Of a stretch of DNA of 64,000 nt, positions 18,157-27,855 are shown piece after piece. The stretch covers positions 1 through 64,000 of the forward strand of contig QBVD01000031.1 in assembly GCA_003058525.1 (NCBI GenBank), in the 5' to 3' direction. Each line of letters opens with the position of its first letter. Position 1 is the first letter of the stretch. Origin of the DNA: a gamma proteobacterium symbiont of Ctena orbiculata. Its GTDB lineage: Bacteria > Pseudomonadota > Gammaproteobacteria > Chromatiales > Chromatiaceae. Below the pieces are notes generated by a model, which saw only the letters and a list, made by a program, of their open reading frames with translations, searched no databases and was not told where the DNA came from. The position numbers and the translations under genes are program-made.

Positions 18157-19002
18157 ATGAGCAATGAAAACGCACTGACAGCACTGCCATCAGGCAGTAT
18201 GGATGCCTATATCAGCGCCGCTTTCCAACTGCCCATGCTGAGCGCCGAGGAGGAGAAATCCCTGGCGATCAGGCTGCGTGATCACAAGGATCTCCAGGCT
18301 GCACAGACACTGATCACCTCGCATATCCGCTTCGTCGTTCGCATTGCCCGCAACTACAGCGGCTATGGCCTTGCCCTGCCCGACCTGATCCAGGAAGGCA
18401 CCGTCGGCCTGATGAAGGCGGTCAAACGCTTCGATCCCGATATGGGAGTACGCCTGGTCTCCTTCGCCGTCCACTGGATCAAGGCGGAGATCCACGAGTA
18501 CATCCTGAAAAACTGGCGCATCGTCAAAGTGGCCACCACCAAGGCCCAACGCAAGCTGTTCTTCAATCTGCGCAGTTCCAAGAAGCGTCTGGGCTGGTTC
18601 TCCAAGGATGAGGTCAATGACGTGGCCCAGGACCTGGGCGTCAAACCCGAAACCGTGATGGAGATGGAATCGCGCCTCTCAGGCCAGGACATCGCCTTCG
18701 ACGGCCCCATGCAAGACGATGATGACCAGTTGACAGCGACCCCGGCCGGTTACCTGAGCGACATGCGCATGGAACCCGCATCCCTGCTCGAGTCCTCGGA
18801 CAGCGAGTCGCAGATGAAACAGCGTCTGATCAACGCCATGCAGGATCTCGATGAACGCAGCCGGGAGATACTGCAAGCCCGCTGGCTGGGCGATAAGAAA
18901 TCGACCCTGCATGAACTGGCGGAGCGTTTTCAAGTCTCGGCGGAACGCATTCGTCAGATCGAGAAAAACGCCATGACCAAGCTCAAGGCGCACCTTGCCT
19001 AG
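18157..19002 (+). CDS. rpoH: RNA polymerase heat-shock sigma factor RpoH (sigma-32)
   Basis: Directs transcription of heat-shock genes. Region 2 ([19 protein letters not shown]), the sigma-32-specific RpoH box (QRKLFFNLR) and a region 4 helix-turn-helix ([17 protein letters not shown]) are intact; 281 residues from ATG 18157, which has GAGGGGA 6 bases upstream. A TTG at 18142 is in frame but inside the ribosome-binding site. A CIRCE element overlaps the promoter, so HrcA probably represses rpoH. An 11-bp hairpin follows the stop. I did not look for the mRNA thermosensor fold known in enterics. Confidence 0.96.
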   Translation: MSNENALTALPSGSMDAYISAAFQLPMLSAEEEKSLAIRLRDHKDLQAAQTLITSHIRFVVRIARNYSGYGLALPDLIQEGTVGLMKAVKRFDPDMGVRLVSFAVHWIKAEIHEYILKNWRIVKVATTKAQRKLFFNLRSSKKRLGWFSKDEVNDVAQDLGVKPETVMEMESRLSGQDIAFDGPMQDDDDQLTATPAGYLSDMRMEPASLLESSDSESQMKQRLINAMQDLDERSREILQARWLGDKKSTLHELAERFQVSAERIRQIEKNAMTKLKAHLA

Positions 19003-19420
19003 ACTGGCAACCAGGTTGCGCAGAATTCGTCGTTACCCGACAGGGTAACGACGCTCCAATACATAACCCCTTCCAAAGGACCCGCTTCGCCCAGGGCACC
19101 CCGTCTCATGACATGGGCATGAATCTATACAGTATGGCTTTACCGATATGATGATAGGAAATTCCAGTAAATGGAGGTCATGATCGTCTATAAAGATAGT
19201 GATAACGCGTTTTCTATAGACAGGTAACAACTTCAACCTCCGGTTTACTAAGAAAAGAGAACCCATCCGACAGGGGGAAATTTGAAGAAAACGCCAGTAC
19301 CTTGGCATGGCATTGGATAGATGCATTGGGTTTCTTTAAGATGCAATATCAGAAGGCGGCGAAATTCTGAGTCCTGAAGGCAAATAGTGATCCATGATGA
19401 CTAACCCAAGCGAATAAGCC
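19003..19420. other. Gene-free interval after rpoH with a hairpin
   Basis: A perfect 11-bp stem CGTCGTTACCC/GGGTAACGACG with loop GACA at 19028-19053 lies 26 bp past the rpoH stop. It has no T-tract, so it is a transcript-stabilising or weak terminator hairpin. The remaining ~360 bases (19054-19420) are AT-richer than the rpoH region and show no coding frame I trust. Confidence 0.6.
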
Positions 19421-20074
19421 ATGGAGAGAGCCCTCTTGCACCATATTATGTTTGATGTTGACGGAACGCTCGTAAGATCATACGAGCTTGATGAAATATG
19501 CTATCTCGAGGCAGTGTATGAAGTTTCAGGTCATCATCTAGATACTGACTGGACCAAGTACTCTCACATAAGCGACGCCGGTATTCTCGAACAGTATATT
19601 ATCGAAAATGGACTTGATGCAGGGGGAAACAGCATACGCACTGAAGTAAAAGAGCTCTTCACCAATAAAATAGCCAGCCACCTCAAAAAAAATCCGGCGC
19701 AGCAGGTACCTGGCGCTGCAAAATTTATTGCCGAGCTGCGCCGACTGGAAAATTTAAGCTTGTCGGTTGCTACCGGCGGCTGGTATGAAACTGCTCTAAT
19801 GAAATTGGAATCAGCAGCAATTGATATTTCTGGTATCCCAATTGCATCCTCAAACAATCATTTTTCACGAACCGAAATAATGAAAATCGCCAAAGAAAAA
19901 GCGGTTGGTAAAGTTAAAGTCCCCTGTACATATTTTGGGGACGGGGAATGGGACAAAAAGGCCTGTGAGGAGTTGGGCTATAACTTCGTGCTGGTGGGAA
20001 ACAGGACGAGGCATGATCAAAATATCATGGATTTCAATAATGCAAAACAGGCAATGGAATACATTGGCTTATAA
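19421..20074 (+). CDS. HAD-superfamily hydrolase
   Basis: Motif I DVDGTL at residues 12-17 (nucleophile Asp12, general acid Asp14), a helical cap (about 20-90) and motif IV in GDGEWDKKACEELGY near residue 180 define a haloacid dehalogenase-type phosphatase of the phosphoglucomutase/phosphoglycolate phosphatase branch. Length 217 is typical. Substrate is not predictable. It is more AT-rich, and uses more AAA/AAT codons, than the flanking housekeeping genes, which suggests recent acquisition. It heads a run of four small plus-strand genes (19421-21581). Confidence 0.87.
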   Translation: MERALLHHIMFDVDGTLVRSYELDEICYLEAVYEVSGHHLDTDWTKYSHISDAGILEQYIIENGLDAGGNSIRTEVKELFTNKIASHLKKNPAQQVPGAAKFIAELRRLENLSLSVATGGWYETALMKLESAAIDISGIPIASSNNHFSRTEIMKIAKEKAVGKVKVPCTYFGDGEWDKKACEELGYNFVLVGNRTRHDQNIMDFNNAKQAMEYIGL

Positions 20075-20095
20075 CATGGCATTAGCTACAGCAAC

Positions 20096-20530
20096 ATGAA
20101 CCTCATTGACCGTTTCAACTCGTTCGCTGCAGATTTCGAGGCCTGTGTTGTCGATGACCATTGGGATCGACTTGAAAAACATTTCGCCGAGAATGCTACG
20201 TATTGGAACGTTGGTGGACCTGATCCAGTAATTAAAGGCCGACGTTCAATAATTAAATATCTGAAAAACGATGTTTCGAACAACGATCGTAAATTTGATT
20301 CACGCAGATTGCAGGCCATAACAGAACCAACAGTGGTTGGCGATAAACTCTCTCGGAACTGGCGCTGCACATACAAACTTTCCGGGACACCCGATCTTGT
20401 TGTGGAAGGTGAAGCAAGATACATATTTGAAGGTGAATTGATACAATCCATGGAAGAGGAAATCACACCTGCGACAATGGAAAGGTACCTGGCATGGATG
20501 GACAATTACGCCAGCAGGCTTGGTGACTAA
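20096..20530 (+). CDS. NTF2-like (SnoaL-type) protein
   Basis: A 144-residue single-domain protein with the cone-like NTF2 pattern: N-terminal helix, DDHWDRLEKHFAENATY, GPDPVIKGRRSI and an alternating C-terminal strand region (NWRCTYKLSG, EGEARYIFEG). Nuclear transport factor 2-like proteins include isomerases, cyclases and ligand-binding proteins. No catalytic dyad can be assigned. It starts 21 bp after the HAD gene and is likely co-transcribed with it, perhaps acting on a related small metabolite. Confidence 0.75.
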   Translation: MNLIDRFNSFAADFEACVVDDHWDRLEKHFAENATYWNVGGPDPVIKGRRSIIKYLKNDVSNNDRKFDSRRLQAITEPTVVGDKLSRNWRCTYKLSGTPDLVVEGEARYIFEGELIQSMEEEITPATMERYLAWMDNYASRLGD

Positions 20531-20629
20531 CCCTATATTCAAGCACAGCCTCTCGGGGCTGTCGGAATGCCTGGTATCGCCAGCCACCCCATATATCGGC
20601 ATGCCGGAAATTCAGGAATCTGATTGAAA

Positions 20630-20980
20630 ATGAAAAGCAAAGCATGGAAATACGCAACCACATTTATGGTGGTGTTTATCATTTTCAATCCTGAAATGAT
20701 TGAGCTTGCACTTTTTATTGATGACATAGGACTTGAACTGTTCCTGATGCTATTTGAAATTCAGTTAGCGGCAATAATAAGTACGACACTTAGCAAGAGA
20801 ACAAAACCTATCTTTGCTTATTTAAATCGTTGCAGTGCAAGTTGCCTTCCCGGATTATCATGGGAAAACATCAAGCAGAATCCAGGATTGTTGATTCATG
20901 CCGCACCGGGCCCAGCCGCATTCATGCATATGCTGGTTTTTTCCGCCGCAGCAGGTGTCGTGTTAAATGCCGCATCCTGA
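20630..20980 (+). CDS. Small membrane protein, unknown
   Basis: Not recognised. About 116 residues with two or three hydrophobic stretches: residues 8-24 (YATTFMVVFIIFNP), 28-55 (ALFIDDIGLELFLMLFEIQL, acidic within the membrane-like segment) and near 95-115. An internal acidic pair in a membrane segment is unusual. The ATG at 20630 is preferred to the TTG at 20624. AT-rich like the two genes before it. The 100-bp upstream spacer shows no terminator, so read-through from the HAD/NTF2 pair is possible. A real gene is likely but not certain. Confidence 0.55.
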   Translation: MKSKAWKYATTFMVVFIIFNPEMIELALFIDDIGLELFLMLFEIQLAAIISTTLSKRTKPIFAYLNRCSASCLPGLSWENIKQNPGLLIHAAPGPAAFMHMLVFSAAAGVVLNAAS

Positions 20981-21068
20981 TTGGCTGTCAGGGAACTCCA
21001 CACGACATCGGCGCAATTGAACCTACATAAATTCAGTTGATGAGCGCCTCTACAACGGGAGTCGGTAT

Positions 21069-21581
21069 TTGACAGAATCAAAGCCCCTTTATAATCTGCT
21101 GCAAACGCTTCCCCAGGTTGGACGCGTCGAATGGATCGGTATCAGACCCTCTCGGGGAGAGACCATGATAACCCTGGATTCTGTCCTGCTGACGGTTGGC
21201 AAGGGGTTGGATGGGGATCGCTTCAATGGCAGTGCCGGGAACCCCAGGCAGGTGACTTTGATTCAATATGAACACCTGCAAGTGATTGCCGCCTGTCTTG
21301 GCGTGGAATCTGTCTCCCCCTCCCTGCTACGGCGGAATATCGCGGTTTCCGGCATTAACCCGCTGGCGTTAAAAGACAAAGTCTTTCGGATCGGAGAGGC
21401 GATGCTGGAATTCAGTGGTCTTTGTCATCCCTGCAGCAAAATGGAAAGGCAGCTTGGAGCGGGAGGATATAACGCCATGCGAGGTCATGGGGGCATCACT
21501 GCGAGGATCTGTAAAGCCGGTTTGATTCGCGTCCATGACAGGGTCTCATACTCACGTGCTAAGCCAACAGAAGCGAAATAG
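21069..21581 (+). CDS. MOSC-domain protein
   Basis: C-terminal MOSC domain as in YiiM and molybdenum-cofactor sulfurases: RNIAVSGINPLAL, GEAMLEFSGLCHPCSKMERQ and GHGGITARICKAG. The conserved cysteine of the family is in GLCHPCSKM and there are two Cys four residues apart. The family binds sulfur- or molybdenum-related groups; a specific partner is unknown. Start TTG at 21069 with GGGAG 8 bases upstream, slightly unusual; the first internal ATG would remove conserved sequence. Length 170. Confidence 0.85.
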   Translation: MTESKPLYNLLQTLPQVGRVEWIGIRPSRGETMITLDSVLLTVGKGLDGDRFNGSAGNPRQVTLIQYEHLQVIAACLGVESVSPSLLRRNIAVSGINPLALKDKVFRIGEAMLEFSGLCHPCSKMERQLGAGGYNAMRGHGGITARICKAGLIRVHDRVSYSRAKPTEAK

Positions 21582-21672
21582 ATTGGGCGTTACAGCCCGG
21601 ATTATTGCACCACCAGCCTGTTCCCCGTTAGACTGCTCATCCCCCCGGGGAAACGGAGAGACAGGGCGTATC

Positions 21673-24453
21673 ATGCGTAGAGCACACTGGTTCATACTGG
21701 CGATGATGTTCTGCCATCACACCCAGGTCCAATCAGACATATTGGACCTTCCCTCCGAGACACCCAACAACTTTGAACCATTTACCCTTAGCTCGAGATG
21801 CCCCTCGTATGGGATTGACAAATTTTTTGGCGCGGTCGCAGAGGGAGACGAGATTAGTATCTATGCCAGTGTCTATCAGAGTGGTTTTGTGGCGCCGTGT
21901 TACGACAACAGCGTAGAAGTCGGACCCTTTGCTTCGGGCAGTTATACGATTAATTACTACACATCCGAAAATGGAGGACCCTTCCTGCTACATGATTCTC
22001 AAAATATCGTGATCGACAAGGTCAGTGAAAATGAGCCTGCCTCAGGCCGTGTCATCATCAGCGGTGAGGCAGCTGAGGATCAAGTGGTCGCAGCCAGTCA
22101 TACAGTCAGCGATAGCAACGGCATGGGGGAGACCCGCTATCAATGGTACCGCAATGGCCAGCCTATCTCCGGGGCGATATATGAGAGCTATCTGCTGACG
22201 GACGACGATGTCGGTCATGACATACATTGCGCCATCAGTTTCGAGGATGGCCTGGGGGTCACTGAAAATGTCATATCCCTGCCTGTCGGCGCACCCGGCG
22301 GAATCGCCAATACCAATGATCAGCCGGTGGGCTCAGTATACATACGCGGTTCGGTGTCAGAAGGATCGACATTGACAATCGATACCAGTGGCCTCCACGA
22401 CCCGGACGGAATCGCCGATCTCAACTATCACTGGAAACGCCGTTATCGGACCTACTCTACACTGGATCAGGATATCGGATCGAATCGCAGCACCTTTGTG
22501 CCAACCATTAACGATCGCTACTTTTATCTAACGGCCGTAGTGACTTATACCGATCTTCACGGCACCCGCGAACGTGCGGAGGCAAACATTACCGGCCGCC
22601 TGGTACCCACTACCCGTCCGGTTGTGACGCCTCCCATCGACCTGACATTACCAGCCACCGGCGCCCTGACGCGCGTGGATCCAGGCATGGCAACCGCCAG
22701 GGACGATGATGAAGGCGTACTCGACACGGACTTGAGACATCTGGTCAGTAACGGGATTGTCATCCCGCCTCCCGTTGAGGGACAGCTCGATCTTCCACCC
22801 GGCACCCATCTGTTGACCTGGACGGCGGATGATAGCGACGGGATCACCGGCGAAGGGATTCAAATCGTCAGGATCGATCCGATCATCAACTTTGGTGGGG
22901 ACCGCGACGGCCCTCTTGACGGCAGCCTTGGCTGCCCATTGGTTTTGAACGGGGAAGCGGCCCGTTACCCGGTTTCAGTCCCCTATACCTTGTCCGGAAC
23001 CTTGCTGTCGGATGGCAGCGAACAGGTGTTGCAGACGGCGACATATCAGATTGCACAACCTCAACTGGAGTCCATGCTTGCTCTGCCCGATGGCCTGTTC
23101 GAGCAACTATCGGACTATGCCAGCCTGCAACTGACGATGGCCCCACCGACCAATGCGGTGATGGGTGAAAAGAACAGCTGCCGAATCCTGTTGAGCAGCG
23201 ATAATTTTACCCCCAATGTGACATTGACCGCCCACCAGGAGGGGGTGCCTTCACGCATCGTGAGTCAAACCGGCGGCGCCGTTACCCTGACTGCCACCGT
23301 TGAGGATTTGAACAGCGGTGACAGGCACAGCTATGACTGGAGTGAAAGCGACGCGCGCCTGACTGATCTCGACAGTGAGATTGGCAGCCTGACATTCGAA
23401 CCCGCGGGTCTCGAGCCCGGTCTCTACCGGGTGAGACTGAGTGTCAGTGACGCCACTGCGAGCGGCGACACCGAGCTGAGTCTCTGGGTGGTGGCCGCGA
23501 CATCCGAACTGACCAACCTCGACAGCGATGGCGACGGTGAAACCGATTTCGCTGAAGGCAGCGGCGATAGCGATGCAGACGGCATACCCGACTATCTGGA
23601 TCCTGCCGGATTGCCGGGCAATGTCCTGCCCCAGACATCCGGGAGCGATAACGGCTACCTGATGGAGGCCGATTCGGGATTACTGCTTACCCTGGGGGAT
23701 ATCGCCTTTTTTGCCCAGCATCACGGGGCACTGATCAGCCGCAGCGATATTCTCGACTATGTCGCCAACGGTCTGGGTGGCGAAGCGGACGCGGAACGCT
23801 ATCCCTATGCAGGCGGCCTGTTCGACTTTCGCATCGACGGCATCAACCAGGTGGGCGCGAGCGTAAAAGTCGTGATACCGCAACGGCAGGTGATTGAGTC
23901 TGGATCCGTCTATCGCAAGCTGACACCGACAGGTTGGGGCGAGTTTGCGGTGGATGAACACAATTTGATCAAGTCGGCCCCCGGTGAGGCCGGACTCTGC
24001 CCCTCACCCGGTGATAGCACCTATCTGGCCGGACTGAGCGAGGGGGCCTGGTGTGTCGAGCTGACGATCGAAGACGGCGGACCCAACGATGCCGACGGCC
24101 TAGCCAACGGAAGAATTACGGATCCGGGCGGTGTCACCACAACCCTGCCCGACGATAGCGGATCCGGCAGCGGTGGCGGCGGCATATTCTCACTATGGCT
24201 GTTGTTACCGCTGGTCATGTTTCATTGTCTGCGAGTCAGGTTGAATTTCATACCAGCACTAATCGAGGCAATGAAACAGCTGCGTGAAAGTGACAGCGTT
24301 GACGGGATAGATGAAATGAGGCGCTGTCCGGCTGTCACTGGATTGCATCCAACAACGGCCCATCGAGGTATTCCGCAACACGATCCGGTGTCGGCGACTC
24401 GAGGCGGGGAACCTCTCCCAGACATGGCGCCGGCAGCCAGGACTGCAACGTGA
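21673..24453 (+). CDS. Large secreted choice-of-anchor-U protein with GlyGly-CTERM-like anchor and extra tail
   Basis: Begins with a signal peptide (MRRAHWFILAMMF..QVQS). Residues about 30-600 are beta-rich, Ig/PKD-like repeats (PASGRVIISGEA, QWYRNGQPISG). Next come thrombospondin-3/EF-like calcium loops DSDGDGETDFAE and DSDADGIPDYLD (about 616-645), a choice-of-anchor-U domain (CVELTIEDGGPNDADGLANG near 800), then a GSGGGG linker and hydrophobic helix IFSLWLLLPLVMF with a basic end RVRLN. That is a GlyGly-CTERM signal cut by rhombosortase before surface display. The frame unusually continues about 70 residues past the basic end, overlapping antisense bioD by 119 bp. ATG 21673 is chosen over open sequence back to 21535. 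Function otherwise unknown. Confidence 0.85.
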   Translation: MRRAHWFILAMMFCHHTQVQSDILDLPSETPNNFEPFTLSSRCPSYGIDKFFGAVAEGDEISIYASVYQSGFVAPCYDNSVEVGPFASGSYTINYYTSENGGPFLLHDSQNIVIDKVSENEPASGRVIISGEAAEDQVVAASHTVSDSNGMGETRYQWYRNGQPISGAIYESYLLTDDDVGHDIHCAISFEDGLGVTENVISLPVGAPGGIANTNDQPVGSVYIRGSVSEGSTLTIDTSGLHDPDGIADLNYHWKRRYRTYSTLDQDIGSNRSTFVPTINDRYFYLTAVVTYTDLHGTRERAEANITGRLVPTTRPVVTPPIDLTLPATGALTRVDPGMATARDDDEGVLDTDLRHLVSNGIVIPPPVEGQLDLPPGTHLLTWTADDSDGITGEGIQIVRIDPIINFGGDRDGPLDGSLGCPLVLNGEAARYPVSVPYTLSGTLLSDGSEQVLQTATYQIAQPQLESMLALPDGLFEQLSDYASLQLTMAPPTNAVMGEKNSCRILLSSDNFTPNVTLTAHQEGVPSRIVSQTGGAVTLTATVEDLNSGDRHSYDWSESDARLTDLDSEIGSLTFEPAGLEPGLYRVRLSVSDATASGDTELSLWVVAATSELTNLDSDGDGETDFAEGSGDSDADGIPDYLDPAGLPGNVLPQTSGSDNGYLMEADSGLLLTLGDIAFFAQHHGALISRSDILDYVANGLGGEADAERYPYAGGLFDFRIDGINQVGASVKVVIPQRQVIESGSVYRKLTPTGWGEFAVDEHNLIKSAPGEAGLCPSPGDSTYLAGLSEGAWCVELTIEDGGPNDADGLANGRITDPGGVTTTLPDDSGSGSGGGGIFSLWLLLPLVMFHCLRVRLNFIPALIEAMKQLRESDSVDGIDEMRRCPAVTGLHPTTAHRGIPQHDPVSATRGGEPLPDMAPAARTAT

Positions 24454-25021
24454 TGATGTTTTCTTCCAAGGCCTGCATCTGCGGATCGACCAGATTCGCA
24501 ACCCAACCTTTGAATGGGACCCCGCTGTTGAGCATACACTCAGCCGTCATCAAGGCGTGATTGAGACAGCCAAGCCTGATACCCACCACCAGTATTACCG
24601 GCAGATCAAGGGTACGGACCAGATCGGCCAGGGTGATGCTGTCACCTAAGGGCACATGCCATCCGCCGACTCCCTCCACGACCACTCTGTCGGCCATCTC
24701 CCGCAGCTGGTTATAGCCTTGTATAATCTCATCCAGCCTGATCGGCTGACCTTTGGCCAAGGCGGCGAGATGCGGAGCAATAGGGGGTTGATAGACCAGG
24801 GGGTTCACGGAGGAATAGGGAATCTCCCGGCTGCATTGGGCTTGTATCCGCAACGCGTCCTCATTGCGTAATCCATCCCGGGTCATGTCCGCCCCCGATG
24901 CGATAGGCTTCATCCCCAGCACCGACTCCCCTTGCTGCTGCAGATTGTGCATTATCCCAAGGGTAATCTCTGTCTTACCGCAACCGGTATCGGTACCGGT
25001 GACAAACAAACCGCCGCTCAT
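24335..25021 (-). CDS. bioD: Dethiobiotin synthetase
   Basis: ATP-dependent carboxylation of 7,8-diaminopelargonate to dethiobiotin. P-loop VTGTDTGCGKTEI near residue 7 and EGVGGWHVPL near residue 115 are family signatures. Length 228. It is the last gene of bioB-F-H-C-D, overlapping bioC by 4 bases. Its last 119 bases lie antisense to the tail of the secreted protein gene; the tail encodes the less conserved C-terminus (AEYLDGPLLDAIQ). Confidence 0.95.
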   Translation of the reverse strand: MSGGLFVTGTDTGCGKTEITLGIMHNLQQQGESVLGMKPIASGADMTRDGLRNEDALRIQAQCSREIPYSSVNPLVYQPPIAPHLAALAKGQPIRLDEIIQGYNQLREMADRVVVEGVGGWHVPLGDSITLADLVRTLDLPVILVVGIRLGCLNHALMTAECMLNSGVPFKGWVANLVDPQMQALEENIITLQSWLPAPCLGEVPRLESPTPDRVAEYLDGPLLDAIQ

Positions 25022-25896
25022 CCCTGTCCCCTCTTTCCGATGCCGATTTGATCCACGGGAATGGCAGTCACACCATCGATCTGACGCTGTTGGGGCGCCC
25101 AGGCATGTCCGTAAACCACTTCATAACTGGCCGGTAACCTACCGTCCATGCGAAAAGACTCGTAGGCCTCGTACATCGCCCGCAATCGCCCTTTTCCGGT
25201 CAATCCCCGCGGCCTGTTACGGGTCACATTATGCGCACCCAGTGTCTTCAGATCGCGCATCAGCGAAGACACATCATCGTAGGTAAGCCGCATGCGATCC
25301 ACGTCCACCACCGGTTCCGCCAGACCGGCCCGTACCATGGCATCACCCACATCATGCATATCAGGAAAGGGGCTGACGTGGCTGTGGCCATCCACGTGTG
25401 ACCAGCTTTTGCGCAGCTCCTGCAGGGTGTCGGGACCGAACGTGGAGAACAACAGCATACCGTTAGGACGCAAAACCCGCAGAAACTCGCTGAAGGTGCC
25501 CTGCAGGTCATTGCACCACTGCAGGACCGCATTGGAAAAGATCATATCCACTGACTGATCGGCCAGTGGCAGCTGTTCCGCATCGCCGCAGATGCAGACG
25601 GGCCTCCTCAGCCAACCTCCCCGTTTACGCACCTGGTGCAGCATCGGCATGGCGAAATCGAGAGCGATGGTGCGCGCCTTCTTGTAGTGCTTTTTCAATG
25701 CCAGTGTCGCTTCACCTGTCCCTGCACCCACGTCCAGCACGATCTGGGGCTGGTGACGGATGTATGTCAGTCTCTGCAACATACGCCTACCGATCTCCCG
25801 CTGAAGCTCAGCCACTTCATCATAGTGGGAAGCGGCATGGGAGAAGGCTGCTCGCGCCTGCCGTTTGTCGATGGCGCCGGTTTGTCCTTTATCCAT
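25018..25896 (-). CDS. bioC: Malonyl-ACP O-methyltransferase
   Basis: SAM-dependent methylation of malonyl-ACP, which disguises it so fatty-acid synthesis can build the pimeloyl chain. SAM motif I VLDVGAGTGEATL, followed by DMIFSNAVLQWCND (motif II region). The N-terminal AFSHAASHYDEVAELQREIG is the typical BioC opening. 292 residues. It overlaps bioH by 8 and bioD by 4 bases: tight translational coupling. Confidence 0.95.
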   Translation of the reverse strand: MDKGQTGAIDKRQARAAFSHAASHYDEVAELQREIGRRMLQRLTYIRHQPQIVLDVGAGTGEATLALKKHYKKARTIALDFAMPMLHQVRKRGGWLRRPVCICGDAEQLPLADQSVDMIFSNAVLQWCNDLQGTFSEFLRVLRPNGMLLFSTFGPDTLQELRKSWSHVDGHSHVSPFPDMHDVGDAMVRAGLAEPVVDVDRMRLTYDDVSSLMRDLKTLGAHNVTRNRPRGLTGKGRLRAMYEAYESFRMDGRLPASYEVVYGHAWAPQQRQIDGVTAIPVDQIGIGKRGQG

Positions 25897-26662
25897 GCAT
25901 CGACTCCAGACTACGAAGTATCAGCTGATGGGTCTCTTCCGGGTGAGAGAGGAATGGAGTATGCGCTGCTCCCTCCACGATGTGCATGGACGCTCCGGGC
26001 AGCCACTGACGCAGATCATCGGATGCCTTTGCCGGCGCCAGGGTATCCCGGTTGCCGTAGATCCATGTTGTGGGGCAGCTGAGGTTGGTCAATTGTTCTC
26101 GAAGATCGACAGATTTCAATAATTCCAATCCAGACCGCAATGCCTCCGGCAGCGGATCCGGCCGTTCACGTAATAGGGACTTGAGTCGCTTCAACATCTG
26201 TACCGCGTGATCACTGCGCAACATCTGCAGGGCAAGAAAACGCTCCAGGGTCTGAACGTGATCTTTATGCAAGGCCTTAATGAATTGATCGAGGGTCGTC
26301 GGCGGCATGGCATATTGCCAATCCATGGCCTGGATGAAACGCGGCATACCGGCCAACGCAACAACCCCATCGATACGTGACGGCGCCAGCAGGGCGCACT
26401 GCAAACAGAGCATGGAACCGAGTGACCAGCCGATCCAGACAGCCCGATCAGGTGCCGCATCGAGACAGGCACGGGCCCAGGCGGTGAGCTCTTGCCGACC
26501 ATCGAAGGGACTATTGCCGTGGCCCGGCAGGTCGATTCGGGTGACGCGGTAGTCGTCCGCCAGCCGGGCGGCAAAATCAGCCCAGACGGATGAGTTCATG
26601 CCCCAGCCGTGGAGCATCACCAAGTCCGGTCCCGCACCAAGACTCTCTGCCGCCAGCTTCAT
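25889..26662 (-). CDS. bioH: Pimeloyl-[acyl-carrier protein] methyl ester esterase
   Basis: Alpha/beta hydrolase that removes the methyl group from pimeloyl-ACP methyl ester, ending chain elongation. Oxyanion region [10 protein letters not shown], nucleophile elbow GWSLGSM (Ser near residue 80), catalytic Asp in YGNRDTLAP and His in [11 protein letters not shown]. 257 residues, E. coli BioH length. It is in the operon between bioF and bioC; many bacteria keep bioH elsewhere, so the fused arrangement makes the assignment secure. Confidence 0.94.
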   Translation of the reverse strand: MKLAAESLGAGPDLVMLHGWGMNSSVWADFAARLADDYRVTRIDLPGHGNSPFDGRQELTAWARACLDAAPDRAVWIGWSLGSMLCLQCALLAPSRIDGVVALAGMPRFIQAMDWQYAMPPTTLDQFIKALHKDHVQTLERFLALQMLRSDHAVQMLKRLKSLLRERPDPLPEALRSGLELLKSVDLREQLTNLSCPTTWIYGNRDTLAPAKASDDLRQWLPGASMHIVEGAAHTPFLSHPEETHQLILRSLESMHG

Positions 26663-27819
26663 TCCACCACCAGTGGCAGTTTGGACAGGGCATCCAGCAG
26701 TCGATCCAACTGCCGATCCGTATGGTTGGCGCTGAGGGTGATGCGAAGCCGAGCGCTCCCATCCGGTACCGTCGGCGGCCGGATTGCACTGACCAGTACA
26801 CCCTGCTTTTCAAGCAGCCGGCTCCAGGCCACGGCCTGCTGGGATGATCCGGCCAGGATCGGCTGTATCGGGGTGGTGGAATCCAACAGGGGCAGGCCGA
26901 TCTGTCGCACCGATTGACGAAACCGGGCAATCAGATCCCGCAACCGCTCGCGCCGCCAGTTCTCTTGCCGGGCAAGACACAGGCTGACCAGGGTTGCTTC
27001 CGCCAGTGCGGCCGGTGGTGCGGTGGTATAGATATAGCTTCGGGCGTGCTGAATTAGTGTCTCGATGAGCTCCTCGCTGCCGGCGACGAACGCGCCGTAG
27101 GTACCGAATCCCTTACCCAGGGTCCCCATCAATATGGGTACGTCATCATTGCCCAGGTCGAAGTGGCTGAGAACGCCGCCGCCTCCTTCACCCAGCACGC
27201 CTAGGCCATGGGCGTCATCCACCATCAACCAGGCCTGATGACGACGCGCAAGCTCGACCAGGGATGGCAGGGGAGCCAGGTCGCCATCCATACTGAACAC
27301 ACCGTCCGTGGCGATCAGCGCCTGTCCCTCTTCGCTGCCCTTCAATTGGCTGCTCAGGCTCTCCGGATCGGCATGCCGGTAGCGTTGCATCCTGGCCCGG
27401 GTGAGTTGACCCGCATCCAACAGGGAGGCATGGTTGAGACGATCCTCGAACAGCCTGTCACCCTGCTTCAGGAGAGCGCTGATCACGCCAATATTGGCCA
27501 TATAGCCGGTTGAAAAAAGCAGCGCCCTGGACCTGCCGGTATACTCAGCCAGCGCCTCTTCCAATCGATGGTGGGAATTGCTGTGACCGGTAATGAGATG
27601 CGCCGCACCGCTCCCCACACCATATTCCCCGGCGGCACGCTGCATCGCCTCTACCACTTCGGGGTGATTGGCCAAACCGAGATAATCGTTGCTGCAAAAA
27701 GCGATCACCCGTTTACCGTCAACCACCAGCTCGGGTTGTTGTGCCGTCGATACCACCCGGCGGGACCGATAGAGCCCATCGTGGCGGCGTTGTTGCAACG
27801 CTTCAGCCAGCCCTTTCAT
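26659..27819 (-). CDS. bioF: 8-amino-7-oxononanoate synthase
   Basis: PLP-dependent condensation of pimeloyl-ACP with L-alanine. Signatures are [28 protein letters not shown] and the PLP lysine in [15 protein letters not shown] 27819 is preferred over the TTG one codon before, giving 386 residues. It lies 36 bp downstream of bioB and overlaps bioH by 4 bases. Confidence 0.96.
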   Translation of the reverse strand: MKGLAEALQQRRHDGLYRSRRVVSTAQQPELVVDGKRVIAFCSNDYLGLANHPEVVEAMQRAAGEYGVGSGAAHLITGHSNSHHRLEEALAEYTGRSRALLFSTGYMANIGVISALLKQGDRLFEDRLNHASLLDAGQLTRARMQRYRHADPESLSSQLKGSEEGQALIATDGVFSMDGDLAPLPSLVELARRHQAWLMVDDAHGLGVLGEGGGGVLSHFDLGNDDVPILMGTLGKGFGTYGAFVAGSEELIETLIQHARSYIYTTAPPAALAEATLVSLCLARQENWRRERLRDLIARFRQSVRQIGLPLLDSTTPIQPILAGSSQQAVAWSRLLEKQGVLVSAIRPPTVPDGSARLRITLSANHTDRQLDRLLDALSKLPLVVE

Positions 27820-27855
27820 CAACGTTAAATCCTCGGATAGGAAAGCAATGGGATT

